Shown here: piece after piece, positions 39,330 to 47,184 of the stretch
Position numbering within the stretch: the first letter of the stretch is position 1
Layout of the letters: each line of letters begins with the position of its first letter
Assembly: GCA_004346645.1 (NCBI GenBank)
Contig: SMDA01000003.1
Location: forward strand, 248,001 to 312,000
Length of the DNA stretch: 64,000 bases
Direction of reading: 5' to 3'
Source of the DNA: Gulbenkiania mobilis
GTDB lineage: Bacteria > Pseudomonadota > Gammaproteobacteria > Burkholderiales > Chromobacteriaceae
Translations under genes and position numbers: made by a program
Notes under the pieces: model-generated
What the model was told of the DNA's origin: nothing
The model's database searches: none
The model's input: only the letters and a program-made list of their open reading frames with translations

Positions 39330-40562
39330 ATGCAATTTGCCCGTACCCTTCTGGCCGCCTCCCTGGCCGCGTGCTTTGTATCGGGCGCAGCGCTGGCTGC
39401 GCCGGAGCTGCCGCTTTCCAGCTACGACAAGACCAGCAGTCTTACGGCCACCAGCAATGCCTGGATCGAGGTCGACCGCGCCGCCTTCGAGCACAACATC
39501 CGCACACTGCAGGCCACCGTGGGCGACAAGACCAAGATCTGCGCCATCATGAAGGCGGACGCCTATGGCCACGGCATCGGCCTGCTGGTGCCCTCCGTGA
39601 TCGCCACGGGCGTGCCCTGCATCGGCGTGGCCAGCAACGAAGAAGCACGCATTGTGCGCGAGAAAGGCTTCACCGGCCGTCTGATGCGGGTGCGCACCCC
39701 GACGCTGGGCGAACTGGAAGGCGCGCTGCCGTACAACATGGAAGAGCTGGTGGGCAACCTGGACTTTGCTCGGCAGGCGGGCGAGATCGCCCGTCGCCAC
39801 GGCAAGACGCTGTCGGTGCATCTGGGCCTCAACTCCGCCGGCATGAGCCGCAACGGACTGGAGCTTTCCACCGAGCAGGGGCGCCGTGAGGCACTGGCGC
39901 TGGTGCGCTTGCCCGGCCTTAACCTAGTAGGGCTGATGACACACTTCCCCGTGGAGGACAAGGACGACGTCCGCCGAGGCCTGGCAGTGTTCAACAAGGA
40001 AACCGACTGGCTGATCAAGACCGCCCGCCTGGATCGCAACAAGCTGACGCTGCACTGCGCCAACTCGTTCGCCACGCTGGAGGTACCGGAAGCCCGGCTG
40101 GATATGGTACGTCCCGGTGGCGCGCTCTATGGCGACACCGTACCCAGCTACACCGAGTACAAGCGCGTGATGGCCTTCAAATCGCGCGTGGCGTCGGTCA
40201 ACCGCTACCCGGCCGGCAACACCGTGGGCTATGACCGCACCTTCACGCTCAAGCGTGACTCGGTGCTGGCCAACATCCCCATGGGCTACTCCGACGGCTA
40301 CCGCCGTGTGTTCACCAACAAAGGCTTCGTGCTGATCAATGGCCAGCGCGCTCCGGTGGTGGGCAAAGTGTCCATGAATACCACGATGGTGGACGTGACC
40401 GACATCCCGGGCGTAAAGCCCGGCGCGGAAGTGGTGCTGTTCGGCAAGCAGGGCAAGGCCGAGATCACCCAGGCAGAGGTGGAGGACATCAACGGTGCCC
40501 TGCTGGCCGACCTCTACACCGTCTGGGGCAACTCCAATCCCAAGGTGCTGAAGCCGGAATGA
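39330..40562 (+). CDS. bsr: Periplasmic broad-spectrum amino acid racemase (Bsr/BsrV-like)
   Basis: 410 aa fold-type III PLP racemase, an alanine racemase relative. A cleavable signal peptide (AACFVSGAALA-AP) indicates periplasmic location, unlike cytosolic Alr. PLP-Lys in AIMKADAYGHG (about residue 75), SAGMSRNG carrying Arg/Asn residues that mark broad-spectrum racemases, and the catalytic Tyr region MGYSDGYRR. Such enzymes make non-canonical D-amino acids that remodel peptidoglycan. Divergent from mltA, another cell-wall enzyme. Confidence 0.92.
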   Translation: MQFARTLLAASLAACFVSGAALAAPELPLSSYDKTSSLTATSNAWIEVDRAAFEHNIRTLQATVGDKTKICAIMKADAYGHGIGLLVPSVIATGVPCIGVASNEEARIVREKGFTGRLMRVRTPTLGELEGALPYNMEELVGNLDFARQAGEIARRHGKTLSVHLGLNSAGMSRNGLELSTEQGRREALALVRLPGLNLVGLMTHFPVEDKDDVRRGLAVFNKETDWLIKTARLDRNKLTLHCANSFATLEVPEARLDMVRPGGALYGDTVPSYTEYKRVMAFKSRVASVNRYPAGNTVGYDRTFTLKRDSVLANIPMGYSDGYRRVFTNKGFVLINGQRAPVVGKVSMNTTMVDVTDIPGVKPGAEVVLFGKQGKAEITQAEVEDINGALLADLYTVWGNSNPKVLKPE

Positions 40563-40582
40563 GCCAACGCTGACGCAACAGG

Positions 40583-40606
40583 AAACGGCCCATACGGGCC
40601 GTTTTT
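40583..40606 (+). terminator. Terminator of the racemase gene
   Basis: ACGGCCC/GGGCCGT stem followed by TTTTT. Confidence 0.9.
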
Positions 40607-41757
40607 CATGAGGATACGGGGCCGATCGCGGGCGGCGCTTCGGCCAACCTTTGTGGCAACAGCCAACGCCGGGCCAGCCGGCTGCCCGGCACCTCCACAT
40701 GCCGCCACACCCAGGCTCCCACCACCAGCGACATCCCCGTGGCGAGCAGCAGGTAGACGGGCCCGTGCGTGGCTTGGGTCCCTGCCAAGCGGCCCACCGC
40801 CAGACCCAGGAAATGCTGGGCGAGCGGGTGCGCCAGATACAGCGCGTAGGAGATTTCCCCCAGCCACAGCAGCGCCCTGGGCGTGGGCAGACGCTGGGTC
40901 TTGCTGGACTGCGCCAGCCCGATGAACACCAGCGCCAAGGGACCGCCCCACTGGGTGGGCCCATGCGTGGAACACACATCCGCCACCGCCAGCGCCACCA
41001 GCGCCGCCAGAGGCAGCAGCACCAACAGCGCCGCTCCACGAGGGGTGGGCGGCCCGGGCAGGTGGAAGTAGAGCCAGGCGGCCACCATGCCGAAGAGGAA
41101 ATCCCAAACCATCGGGTTGATGGCAAGGTTGGCATACGCCCATTGCCCGATCACCGCTTGGTCGAACACGCCCCAATCGAAATGGCCAAGTGCCATGGGT
41201 ACCGCCAGCAAGGTCAACCCGAACCAGGCCGCCATGCCGAGCCAGCGCCACCGTCCCAGCAGCAAGGCCGCCGCAAACACCAAGTAGAAGTACATCTCGA
41301 AGGTCAGCGTCCAGCCCACCGGCAGTGCCATGCTGAAGTACAGCGGGTTGTAGGGGTCGACCGGGACGAAAAGCAGCGTCTTGAGCAGGGCCTCGCGCCC
41401 TGCCGGCTCCACCAGCCCGTGCACCCCCTGCAAGGTCAGGAAGGTCAGCACCGTCAGCACCGCATAGGCCGGCCAGATGCGCACGATGCGCTTGAGCAGG
41501 AACACGCGGGCATCCGCCACACCACCCGGCAGCGTTCGCGTGGTGTAGACCATCAGGAAACCGCTAAGGATGAAGAACAGGTCTACCCCCATCGCCCCGT
41601 GGTACAGCACCTCCTGCACAGCCTCTGCCCAGGGCGAGCCCGTGAGCGCCCCCCGGGCATGCACCAACACCACCAGAAATGCCGCCAGCCCGCGCAGAGC
41701 CTGCAACCATTCGAGCGCAGGCCGGTCGACCAGCCTGCTGGAAAGCGTATCTTGCAC
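40606..41757 (-). CDS. Acyltransferase 3 family membrane protein (OafA-like)
   Basis: 383 aa, about ten membrane helices. The catalytic region LQALRGLAAFLVVLVHA carries the R-x10-H motif of acyltransferase-3 proteins, followed by GVDLFFILSGF and RIVRIWPAY. Transfers acetyl or other acyl groups to surface glycans. The start is a GTG (41757) with no clear Shine-Dalgarno sequence. A perfect genome-signature copy lies 14 bases upstream. Confidence 0.9.
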   Translation of the reverse strand: MQDTLSSRLVDRPALEWLQALRGLAAFLVVLVHARGALTGSPWAEAVQEVLYHGAMGVDLFFILSGFLMVYTTRTLPGGVADARVFLLKRIVRIWPAYAVLTVLTFLTLQGVHGLVEPAGREALLKTLLFVPVDPYNPLYFSMALPVGWTLTFEMYFYLVFAAALLLGRWRWLGMAAWFGLTLLAVPMALGHFDWGVFDQAVIGQWAYANLAINPMVWDFLFGMVAAWLYFHLPGPPTPRGAALLVLLPLAALVALAVADVCSTHGPTQWGGPLALVFIGLAQSSKTQRLPTPRALLWLGEISYALYLAHPLAQHFLGLAVGRLAGTQATHGPVYLLLATGMSLVVGAWVWRHVEVPGSRLARRWLLPQRLAEAPPAIGPVSS

Positions 41758-41770
41758 CCGCGTCTGTCCG

Positions 41771-41782
41771 CTTCGGCCAACC
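41771..41782. repeat. Intergenic copy of the 12-bp genome signature
   Basis: CTTCGGCCAACC, the last perfect copy before the genomic island. Confidence 0.8.
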
Positions 41783-41805
41783 TCGGTCAGCCGTTAAAGG
41801 AAATG

Positions 41806-41839
41806 GAAAAAGGACTTGCAGCGCTGGCTGCAAGTCCTT
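41806..41839 (-). terminator. Terminator of the original host tRNA-Ile gene
   Basis: AAGGACTTGCAG/CTGCAAGTCCTT stem with T-rich minus-strand tail, just beyond the CCA end of the tRNA 3' half. Confidence 0.8.
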
Positions 41840-41845
41840 GATGCC

Positions 41846-41890
41846 TGGTGGGCCCTGCGGGGCTCGAACCCGCGACCAAAGGATTATGAG
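41846..41890 (-). pseudogene. 3' half of host tRNA-Ile(CAU), cut in the anticodon loop
   Basis: Minus strand reads from the anticodon (CTCATAAT) through the anticodon 3' stem (CCTTT), T arm GCGGG TTCGAGC CCCGC, acceptor AGGGCCC and ACCA. It lacks the acceptor 5' strand and D arm. Those are found 8.6 kb away at 50470-50509 and complete it perfectly (GGGCCTT pairs with AGGGCCC). This is the left attachment junction of the island. Confidence 0.9.
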
Positions 41891-42023
41891 GGGTAGTGAG
41901 ACCCCTGTTTTTGGTCCTTTGGGCCTACCGAACAGGAAAGTATACCGTCTACCCTTGCTCGCGTATACCACAGCAAAGTCTAAGTATGGTGGTGCCGTAC
42001 GAGGGTGAAACAACCTTCTTGAT
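41891..42023. other. Left end of the island, repeat-rich non-coding
   Basis: Contains a short hairpin AGGGGT-agtg-AGACCCCT (41889-41906), an inverted copy of the adjacent tRNA stem (TTGGTCCTTTGG against CCAAAGGA in the tRNA) and two GTATACC repeats. These look like recombinase arm-binding sites. No gene is supported. Confidence 0.5.
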
Positions 42024-42542
42024 CTAACGGAGAAGTGATGGCAAAAACCGCCCCCATTCGCTGCGAAAACCCGCCGAAAACCCCGGCCCGGGACCGGACG
42101 TTTGACGGTCCGCTTGAGCCTCCTTTGTCGGTGGAGCATAGGGCTCGCCCGGCAAGGCGAGCATGGAGCGTTTCCAGTCCGCCCAGTCACCGACGACTTG
42201 GTGCAGGTGTGGTTTGCCTTCAGCGGCGGCCGTCAGCCCTTCGGCACGCAGCAGCGCTGCGCAGAAGGAAGGTTGATTCGCGCTGCGGCTGACAAAGGCC
42301 GGGATCAAGGCCTTGGCTGGGAACGGCTGGGTGTGATCGGCCGGCATACAGGCTTCGATCCCGTCGAAGCGGGCGATCTCGTTGCTGAAATAGCCGCCGC
42401 TGTCGTTAGCGGTGATGCTCACGTACAACTGCTGGCGGTCCGTATCGGTCAGGATCAGGTAGCTGATTGCGCCGCCATTTCGACCGAGCTTTTGTGCTTC
42501 GGCGGATTTGAGTTTCAGGTACTGCGTGGTTTCGGTGGTCAT
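42024..42542 (-). CDS. Hypothetical island protein
   Basis: 172 aa starting at ATG 42542 (MTTETTQYLKLKS), after which KLGRNGGAISYLILTDTDRQ and YVSITANDSGGYFSNEIARF suggest a small beta-rich domain. No signal peptide or membrane segment. The C-terminus is Pro/Gly-rich. Not recognised. Its position near radC is typical of accessory genes at the ends of integrative conjugative elements. Confidence 0.65.
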   Translation of the reverse strand: MTTETTQYLKLKSAEAQKLGRNGGAISYLILTDTDRQQLYVSITANDSGGYFSNEIARFDGIEACMPADHTQPFPAKALIPAFVSRSANQPSFCAALLRAEGLTAAAEGKPHLHQVVGDWADWKRSMLALPGEPYAPPTKEAQADRQTSGPGPGFSAGFRSEWGRFLPSLLR

Positions 42543-42659
42543 GGTTGTCTCCGGGTAGGGAATACGGTTCAGAAAAGCAAAACGCCGATGCCCAGAGCAG
42601 GGCATCGGCGTGATAGGGGAAGTACAGCTGGCGGTGAGTCCGCCTTGGGGTAAAGCGAG

Positions 42660-42764
42660 CTATTTGCGGCGCGAATCGTCATCGAGCAGTTGCTTGACGA
42701 CAGCGTTTGCCGCGGCAATAACGATGGCCTCTACTACCGGTGCGATGAGTAAAGCTGGAAGCAT
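42660..42764 (-). CDS. Small hydrophobic peptide
   Basis: 34 codons from ATG 42764 with GGAG 8 bases upstream: a hydrophobic first 27 residues (LPALLIAPVVEAIVIAAANA) then a charged tail DDDSRRK. Could be a small membrane or toxin-like peptide between the hypothetical gene and radC. Too short for confident calling. Confidence 0.4.
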   Translation of the reverse strand: MLPALLIAPVVEAIVIAAANAVVKQLLDDDSRRK

Positions 42765-42813
42765 GATGGGCTCCTGATTCAGGGGTGACAAAAGGGAATG
42801 GCAGCGGTTGCCG

Positions 42814-43422
42814 TCAGAGCAATCCGCGTTCGGCGAACGACACGGGTGTGGCCGTGCCAGCAACGATGAAATGATCCAGGACGCGTACATCGACCAAGGC
42901 AAGCGCGCTTTTGAGCGAACGCGTCAGCGCCTCATCGGCAGAACTCGGTTCAGGAACGCCGGACGGGTGGTTGTGGGCGAATACGACAGCAGCAGCATTT
43001 CGCTCCAGCGCCAGCTTGACGACTTCACGCGGATAGACCGACGTTTGCGTCAGCGTGCCGCGGAACATCTCGACGCAATCGATCAGGCGGTTCTGGGCAT
43101 CCAGCAGCAGGACCATGAAAACCTCATGGGGCAGACCGCCGGCAATTAGGCGCAGATAATCACGGATGGTGGCTGGATCGCTCAGACAGTCGCCCAAGCG
43201 CATGGTCTCGGCGAGCGCCCGCGCCATCAACTCCTTACAGGCTTCCAGCGTGCGCTCAGGACCATAACCGGCATGAACTTCGTTGAGCAGAGTGCGGCCG
43301 GCGTGGAGTGCGAAGACGTCGATCAAGGATCGACCGGCGAGGCGCTGGGCGGCCTCTTCACCGAGCAGCAACGCAAGCAAAGCGGACGTCGACATCGTCC
43401 GGATAGGGGGAGGGGAAAGCAT
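42814..43422 (-). CDS. radC: RadC-family JAB/MPN-domain protein
   Basis: 202 aa from ATG 43422 with AGGAG upstream. C-terminal MPN domain with the metal motif HNHPSG and downstream SSADEALT...D. RadC-like proteins are frequent on plasmids and integrative elements. Their proposed DNA-repair role is not proven. A frame continuing upstream to 43602 lacks a ribosome site. Confidence 0.88.
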   Translation of the reverse strand: MLSPPPIRTMSTSALLALLLGEEAAQRLAGRSLIDVFALHAGRTLLNEVHAGYGPERTLEACKELMARALAETMRLGDCLSDPATIRDYLRLIAGGLPHEVFMVLLLDAQNRLIDCVEMFRGTLTQTSVYPREVVKLALERNAAAVVFAHNHPSGVPEPSSADEALTRSLKSALALVDVRVLDHFIVAGTATPVSFAERGLL

Positions 43423-43719
43423 GGGATTCTCCTGGTCAGAAATGGAAAACCCCGGGCACCTTGCGGCGACAGGGGTCAGGAGAATGAAATCTGGTTGAGC
43501 ACGCAGGCTCTTACGCATTGCAGCCTTGAGCGCTTTTCGAGCCGAGCGTATTCTTTGCGGAACGCTTGGGCTGTGCCGGCTTGTCGGTACTGATTGTGGC
43601 AAGGTGATTCACCAGCGGTTTGGACAATTCCGTCTACGCCGATGTGAAGTAGGGATGGATACCCTGGGCGCCTCCAGTCCGCTCTTCATTTTTCAAATCT
43701 TTGAAAGATGGAGGTCACC
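43423..43719. other. Island intergenic region
   Basis: About 300 bases between divergent radC and a small gene. No supported gene; presumably holds their promoters. Confidence 0.3.
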
Positions 43720-43944
43720 ATGATGTCGAATCAACAAGAACGTGCAGAGAAGGCTTTGGAACAGCGCGCGCGCCGTAAGGTAAAGAGCGTTGGCTTTTCA
43801 GCGATCAAGTCTCGCAAGGGTATTGGCAGTATCGCCAATCTCGGCGGGTTCATGATCGTTGATAGCTTCCTGAACACGGTCGAAGCAGGACATTGCTTTG
43901 ATCTCAGCGCTGAGGATGGGATTGCCTACTGTGCGGTTGAGTGA
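43720..43944 (+). CDS. Small hypothetical island protein
   Basis: 74 aa from ATG 43720 (GGAGG 5 bases upstream; ATG 43723 also possible). Highly basic N-terminus (EKALEQRARRKVKSVGFSAIKSR), then GGFMIVDSFLNTVEAG and an acidic end. Not recognised. A terminator follows. Confidence 0.6.
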   Translation: MMSNQQERAEKALEQRARRKVKSVGFSAIKSRKGIGSIANLGGFMIVDSFLNTVEAGHCFDLSAEDGIAYCAVE

Positions 43945-43956
43945 TTGATGTCGAGA

Positions 43957-43986
43957 AAATCCCGGGGGGCAACTCCCGGGATTTTT
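43957..43986 (+). terminator. Terminator after the small island gene
   Basis: AAAATCCCGGG/CCCGGGATTTT with an 7-8 base loop, then a T run. Confidence 0.85.
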
Positions 43987-43987
43987 C

Positions 43988-44281
43988 ATGAGTGAAATGC
44001 GCACCCCACCTCTAACCATTGGCAGCGTCTCGGCTATTGCTGACTATCGTGCGCGTGGTGATCGAACGGCGGCTCTACACGAAATTCGGGACAAGCCTCC
44101 CTCTGTCAGGTTGTGTCGAGACTTGCTTACCTGCGAAAATGATGGCAGTAGTCCCCGCTCTTCGAAAGGCGATCTAGCAGGGTTTTTTCGACGTAAACAG
44201 CCATCCGACGGCGTGTTTCTCCTTCATTCTGCGGCAGACGAGCCGGCGCGAAGGGGGCGCCGGCAGGGGTTAAAACAGAAG
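43988..44281 (+). pseudogene. Possible truncated gene start upstream of the methyltransferase
   Basis: An open frame beginning MSEMRTPPLTIGSVSAIADY is in frame with the methyltransferase and has no stop between. Its first 35-40 residues look protein-like. After about codon 40 composition becomes Cys/Arg/Ser-rich and unlike a folded protein. I read this as the beginning of an older island gene cut off by insertion of the defence cassette. It could also be a genuine N-terminal extension. Confidence 0.35.
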
Positions 44282-45265
44282 ATGCTTCAAATCACAAAAA
44301 ACATAGACGCAGAGGACGCGAGGGCCTGCATGACCCAGAGACGAGGGCCGAATGATACGAAGGACACGAAGGCGGTTCTGCTGGACGCCAAGAGGGGCGC
44401 TCCGGAGGACGTCCTCGACGAGAGAGCGGCCATGTGGAGAGGCGACTCCGAGGCATTTCTTTCGGGACTGCCCGAGGTGCCGCTCTTCGATCTCGTAGTC
44501 ACCTCCCCACCCTACAACATCGGCAAGTCCTACGAGACCAAGGACGACCTATCACGCTACCTCGAATGGCAGGAGCGAATCATCGACCTGATCATTCCTC
44601 GTCTGAAGACGACGGGATCGATCTGCTGGCAGGTAGGCAACTTCGTAGACAACGGACAGATATCGCCGCTCGACATAGAGTTCGCACCGATTTTCAAGAA
44701 GCATCGCCTGCAACTTCGCAATCGCATCATCTGGCACTTCGGGCATGGGCTGCACAGCCGTCGCCGGTTCTCGGGACGATACGAGACGGTCATGTGGTAC
44801 ACGAAGAGCGACGACTACTTCTTCGACCTCGACCCCGTCCGTGTTCCCTCGAAATACCCCGGCAAGCGGCACTTCAAGGGCCCGAAGAAGGGCCAGGTCT
44901 CCGGTAATCCTCTGGGAAAGAATCCCGAGGACGTGTGGAACATTCCGAACGTGAAGAGCAACCACGTCGAGAAGACCGAGCATCCCTGCCAGTTCCCCGT
45001 GGGCCTCATCGAGCGCCTCGTTCTCTCGATGAGTCGCGAGGGCGACTTGGTGTTCGACCCATTTGCTGGCGTCGCATCGGCCGGCGTGGCCTCGCTTCTG
45101 CACGGACGGCGCTTCTGGGGATGCGAGCTCGACGAGGGATTCGCCGCTACTGGATTCGAGCGACTGCGTCAGACCGACGAAGGCTCTGTTCGCTTCCGTC
45201 CGCACGATCAGCCGCTTTACGACCACACCCGCAGCAGTCTCTCCAAGCCCGTAGTCGACGAATAA
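44282..45265 (+). CDS. Beta-class site-specific DNA methyltransferase
   Basis: 327 aa from ATG 44282 (ATG 44330 is an alternative). Motif IV TSPPYN at residues 74-79 precedes motif I FDPFAGVASAGVASL at about 258, the order of beta-class N6A/N4C enzymes. EHPCQFPVGLIERL is also family-typical, and a target-recognition segment lies between (residues about 120-220). First gene of a five-gene cassette. It would protect host DNA from the cassette's nuclease activity. Confidence 0.9.
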   Translation: MLQITKNIDAEDARACMTQRRGPNDTKDTKAVLLDAKRGAPEDVLDERAAMWRGDSEAFLSGLPEVPLFDLVVTSPPYNIGKSYETKDDLSRYLEWQERIIDLIIPRLKTTGSICWQVGNFVDNGQISPLDIEFAPIFKKHRLQLRNRIIWHFGHGLHSRRRFSGRYETVMWYTKSDDYFFDLDPVRVPSKYPGKRHFKGPKKGQVSGNPLGKNPEDVWNIPNVKSNHVEKTEHPCQFPVGLIERLVLSMSREGDLVFDPFAGVASAGVASLLHGRRFWGCELDEGFAATGFERLRQTDEGSVRFRPHDQPLYDHTRSSLSKPVVDE

Positions 45266-45378
45266 GGACTTTTCCGGCGAAAATTGGCCTAAATGACATT
45301 GGCTAGGCGTTCCATGCATTCGTCCTAGTCCAGTGTCGTTGCCCACGAATATTCGGAAGCCGAGCACGAGGAAAACCA

Positions 45379-45837
45379 TTGAAGTTCACATCCTTCTCCC
45401 ACCAAAGCGCCGACACGCTTCTGCCGGCTAAGGAACGTCAAGAAATCGAGGACGCGATCTCCGCCTGCAACGTCATCGTCAAGAAGGGCTCGGCGGCGAA
45501 GATACGAAAGGAGCTCGTTCGGTTGCTCGGTAACGCGGGATGGTCCGGTGAGGTGCAGGTCGAGCCGCCATCGAAGATAACCATCGCCTCGAAAAAGAAC
45601 GCGGTCGGGCTCTGTATCCAGACGGGAGGAAACATGTCGCGCATGTATGCGGACCTCCTGAAGCTTCAGAAACTCTACATGGAGAACTCGATCAAGGCGG
45701 CGGCCTTCATCCTCCCGGCAGCGCCGGCAGCAAGAGTTCTCGGACTGAACATAGCCAACGCGGACCGCCTGATAGCCGAGCTCCACATATTCCAGAAGGT
45801 TATCCACATGCCCATAGCCGTCTTCGCATTCGAATAG
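45379..45837 (+). CDS. Small BglII/BstYI-like restriction-fold protein
   Basis: 152 aa from TTG 45379, with GAGG upstream. Centre KKNAVGLCIQTGGNMSRMYADLL resembles the BglII/BstYI endonuclease core pattern V-x-x-E-x-Q...RDL, but the acidic residue corresponds to Cys79 (GLCIQ). C-terminal strands (AAAFILP, MPIAVFAFE) also fit. It is shorter than catalytic family members (about 200 aa). It may be an inactive DNA-binding or regulatory subunit. The fold assignment is by eye and weak. Confidence 0.5.
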   Translation: MKFTSFSHQSADTLLPAKERQEIEDAISACNVIVKKGSAAKIRKELVRLLGNAGWSGEVQVEPPSKITIASKKNAVGLCIQTGGNMSRMYADLLKLQKLYMENSIKAAAFILPAAPAARVLGLNIANADRLIAELHIFQKVIHMPIAVFAFE

Positions 45838-45845
45838 GAGTCCCA

Positions 45846-47180
45846 ATGTCCGTCGCGTCCGTCATTCCCCCTCCGCCCAAGCAGTCCTTCCTCGGATGGC
45901 CGCTGATCGATCGGCGCGAGGAGTTCAAGAAGCTCCTCGCTCAGCCTCACGCCGAAACGCATCGAATCGAGAACTTCAAGGGAGGGACCGTATCCCTGCC
46001 CATCCTGCGCGTGCCCATCAATCTCCCAAAATACCGCATCGCCAACGGAAGAACGGCATCGGCTCAGCAGGAGTTCGCCGCACTCCACAGCTATCAACCG
46101 GACTTCTTCGACAACGGAGATCCGGAACTGGAAGACATCCAGCAGTCCCAGCACCAAATCCTCCAAAGCATGGTCAAGGATGAAGGCCTCCTTCGCAAGT
46201 TCGAGGTGTCGGCCAACAAGCAGGTCGAGCCTCTGCTTCTGGACGAGAACGGATTCGTGCTCAACGGAAACCGTCGTCTGTGCTGCTGGCGACTGCTGTA
46301 TCAAAACGACACAAAGGAATACGGGCATTTCAGCCACGTGGACGTCGTTGTCCTGCCTCACTGCGACGAACAGGAGCTCGACAGGCTGGAGGCTAGGCTG
46401 CAAATCGAGAAGGACATTCGTAGCGACTACACATGGGACGCCGAGGCGGCCATGATGCTTCAGAAACAGAAGCTTCACGGGTTCAGCACCGCTCAACTGT
46501 GCCAACTCTACGGAAAGAAGAAGAGCGAAATCGAGGACCTGCTCGCGATGCGGAACCTCGCTGCCGAATACTTGGAGACACGCGGCAAGGCGAACACTTG
46601 GAGCGAGGTCAGCGGCGACAAGTATGCCTTCCAGGAACTTCTGAAAGCCCTGAGTGCGACGGACTCCGCCAGCGACAGGGAAATAATCAAGCACGCCGCG
46701 TTCTCCCTGATCGACGACTCAGGCGGCGCGGGCGAGCGTCTCTACGCGGTCATTCCGAAGGTGAAGGTGCATTTGGAGGCCGTCAAGACGGGCCTCGCCG
46801 AAGCCTTCCCCCTCCCCGCCCCGGAAGTAGACGAGGCCGCCGAGATGGCCTTCGGCAGTGGGAAACCTGAGAAAAGCGCGGTCACCGCACCGCCACCGGC
46901 CATCGCTTTGGTGGCGGAGATGCGCAAGGACGAGGAGTCGCTGAAGAAGGCGCGCGACGTTGTGATTGAGGTGATTCGCTCTCAGGACGAACAAGGCAAA
47001 GAGCGCGAGGCCGCCGACTTCCTAGCCAAGACGCTGAAGAAGGCCAATACGCTCATCCAGAACGCCGTCGGGCACGGACTCAGACCCGAGACCTCCATCG
47101 CGGGCGTGAAGGCCCAACTGGAACAGATCCGCTCTGGGGTCGAGGCGATCGAAACCTGGCTGTCCGAAAAGGAAGGGTGA
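45846..47180 (+). CDS. ParB/sulfiredoxin-like domain protein
   Basis: 444 aa. N-terminal region has PLLLDENGFVLNGNRRLCCWRLL with the GNRRL motif at residues 141-145, the nucleotide-binding core of ParB/Srx-like domains (also in DndB/NDVR-type proteins). A helix-turn-helix-like YGKKKSEIEDLLAMRNLAAEYL follows at about 220-245. The C-terminal third is coiled-coil-rich (EESLKKARDVVIEVIRSQDE). Starts 8 bases after the previous stop. It may sense nucleotide or DNA modification for the helicase. Confidence 0.75.
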   Translation: MSVASVIPPPPKQSFLGWPLIDRREEFKKLLAQPHAETHRIENFKGGTVSLPILRVPINLPKYRIANGRTASAQQEFAALHSYQPDFFDNGDPELEDIQQSQHQILQSMVKDEGLLRKFEVSANKQVEPLLLDENGFVLNGNRRLCCWRLLYQNDTKEYGHFSHVDVVVLPHCDEQELDRLEARLQIEKDIRSDYTWDAEAAMMLQKQKLHGFSTAQLCQLYGKKKSEIEDLLAMRNLAAEYLETRGKANTWSEVSGDKYAFQELLKALSATDSASDREIIKHAAFSLIDDSGGAGERLYAVIPKVKVHLEAVKTGLAEAFPLPAPEVDEAAEMAFGSGKPEKSAVTAPPPAIALVAEMRKDEESLKKARDVVIEVIRSQDEQGKEREAADFLAKTLKKANTLIQNAVGHGLRPETSIAGVKAQLEQIRSGVEAIETWLSEKEG

Positions 47181-47184
47181 GAGC

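Noticed and set aside
41846-41890. Reading the left tRNA-like segment as a functional tRNA gene
   Set aside because: It stops at the anticodon; D arm and 5' acceptor strand are missing and lie at 50470-50509.
46209-46217. TCGGCCAAC in the ParB-like gene as a signature copy
   Set aside because: Lacks the second T of TTCGGCCAAC and the flanks; a 9-mer can occur by chance in GC-rich coding DNA.
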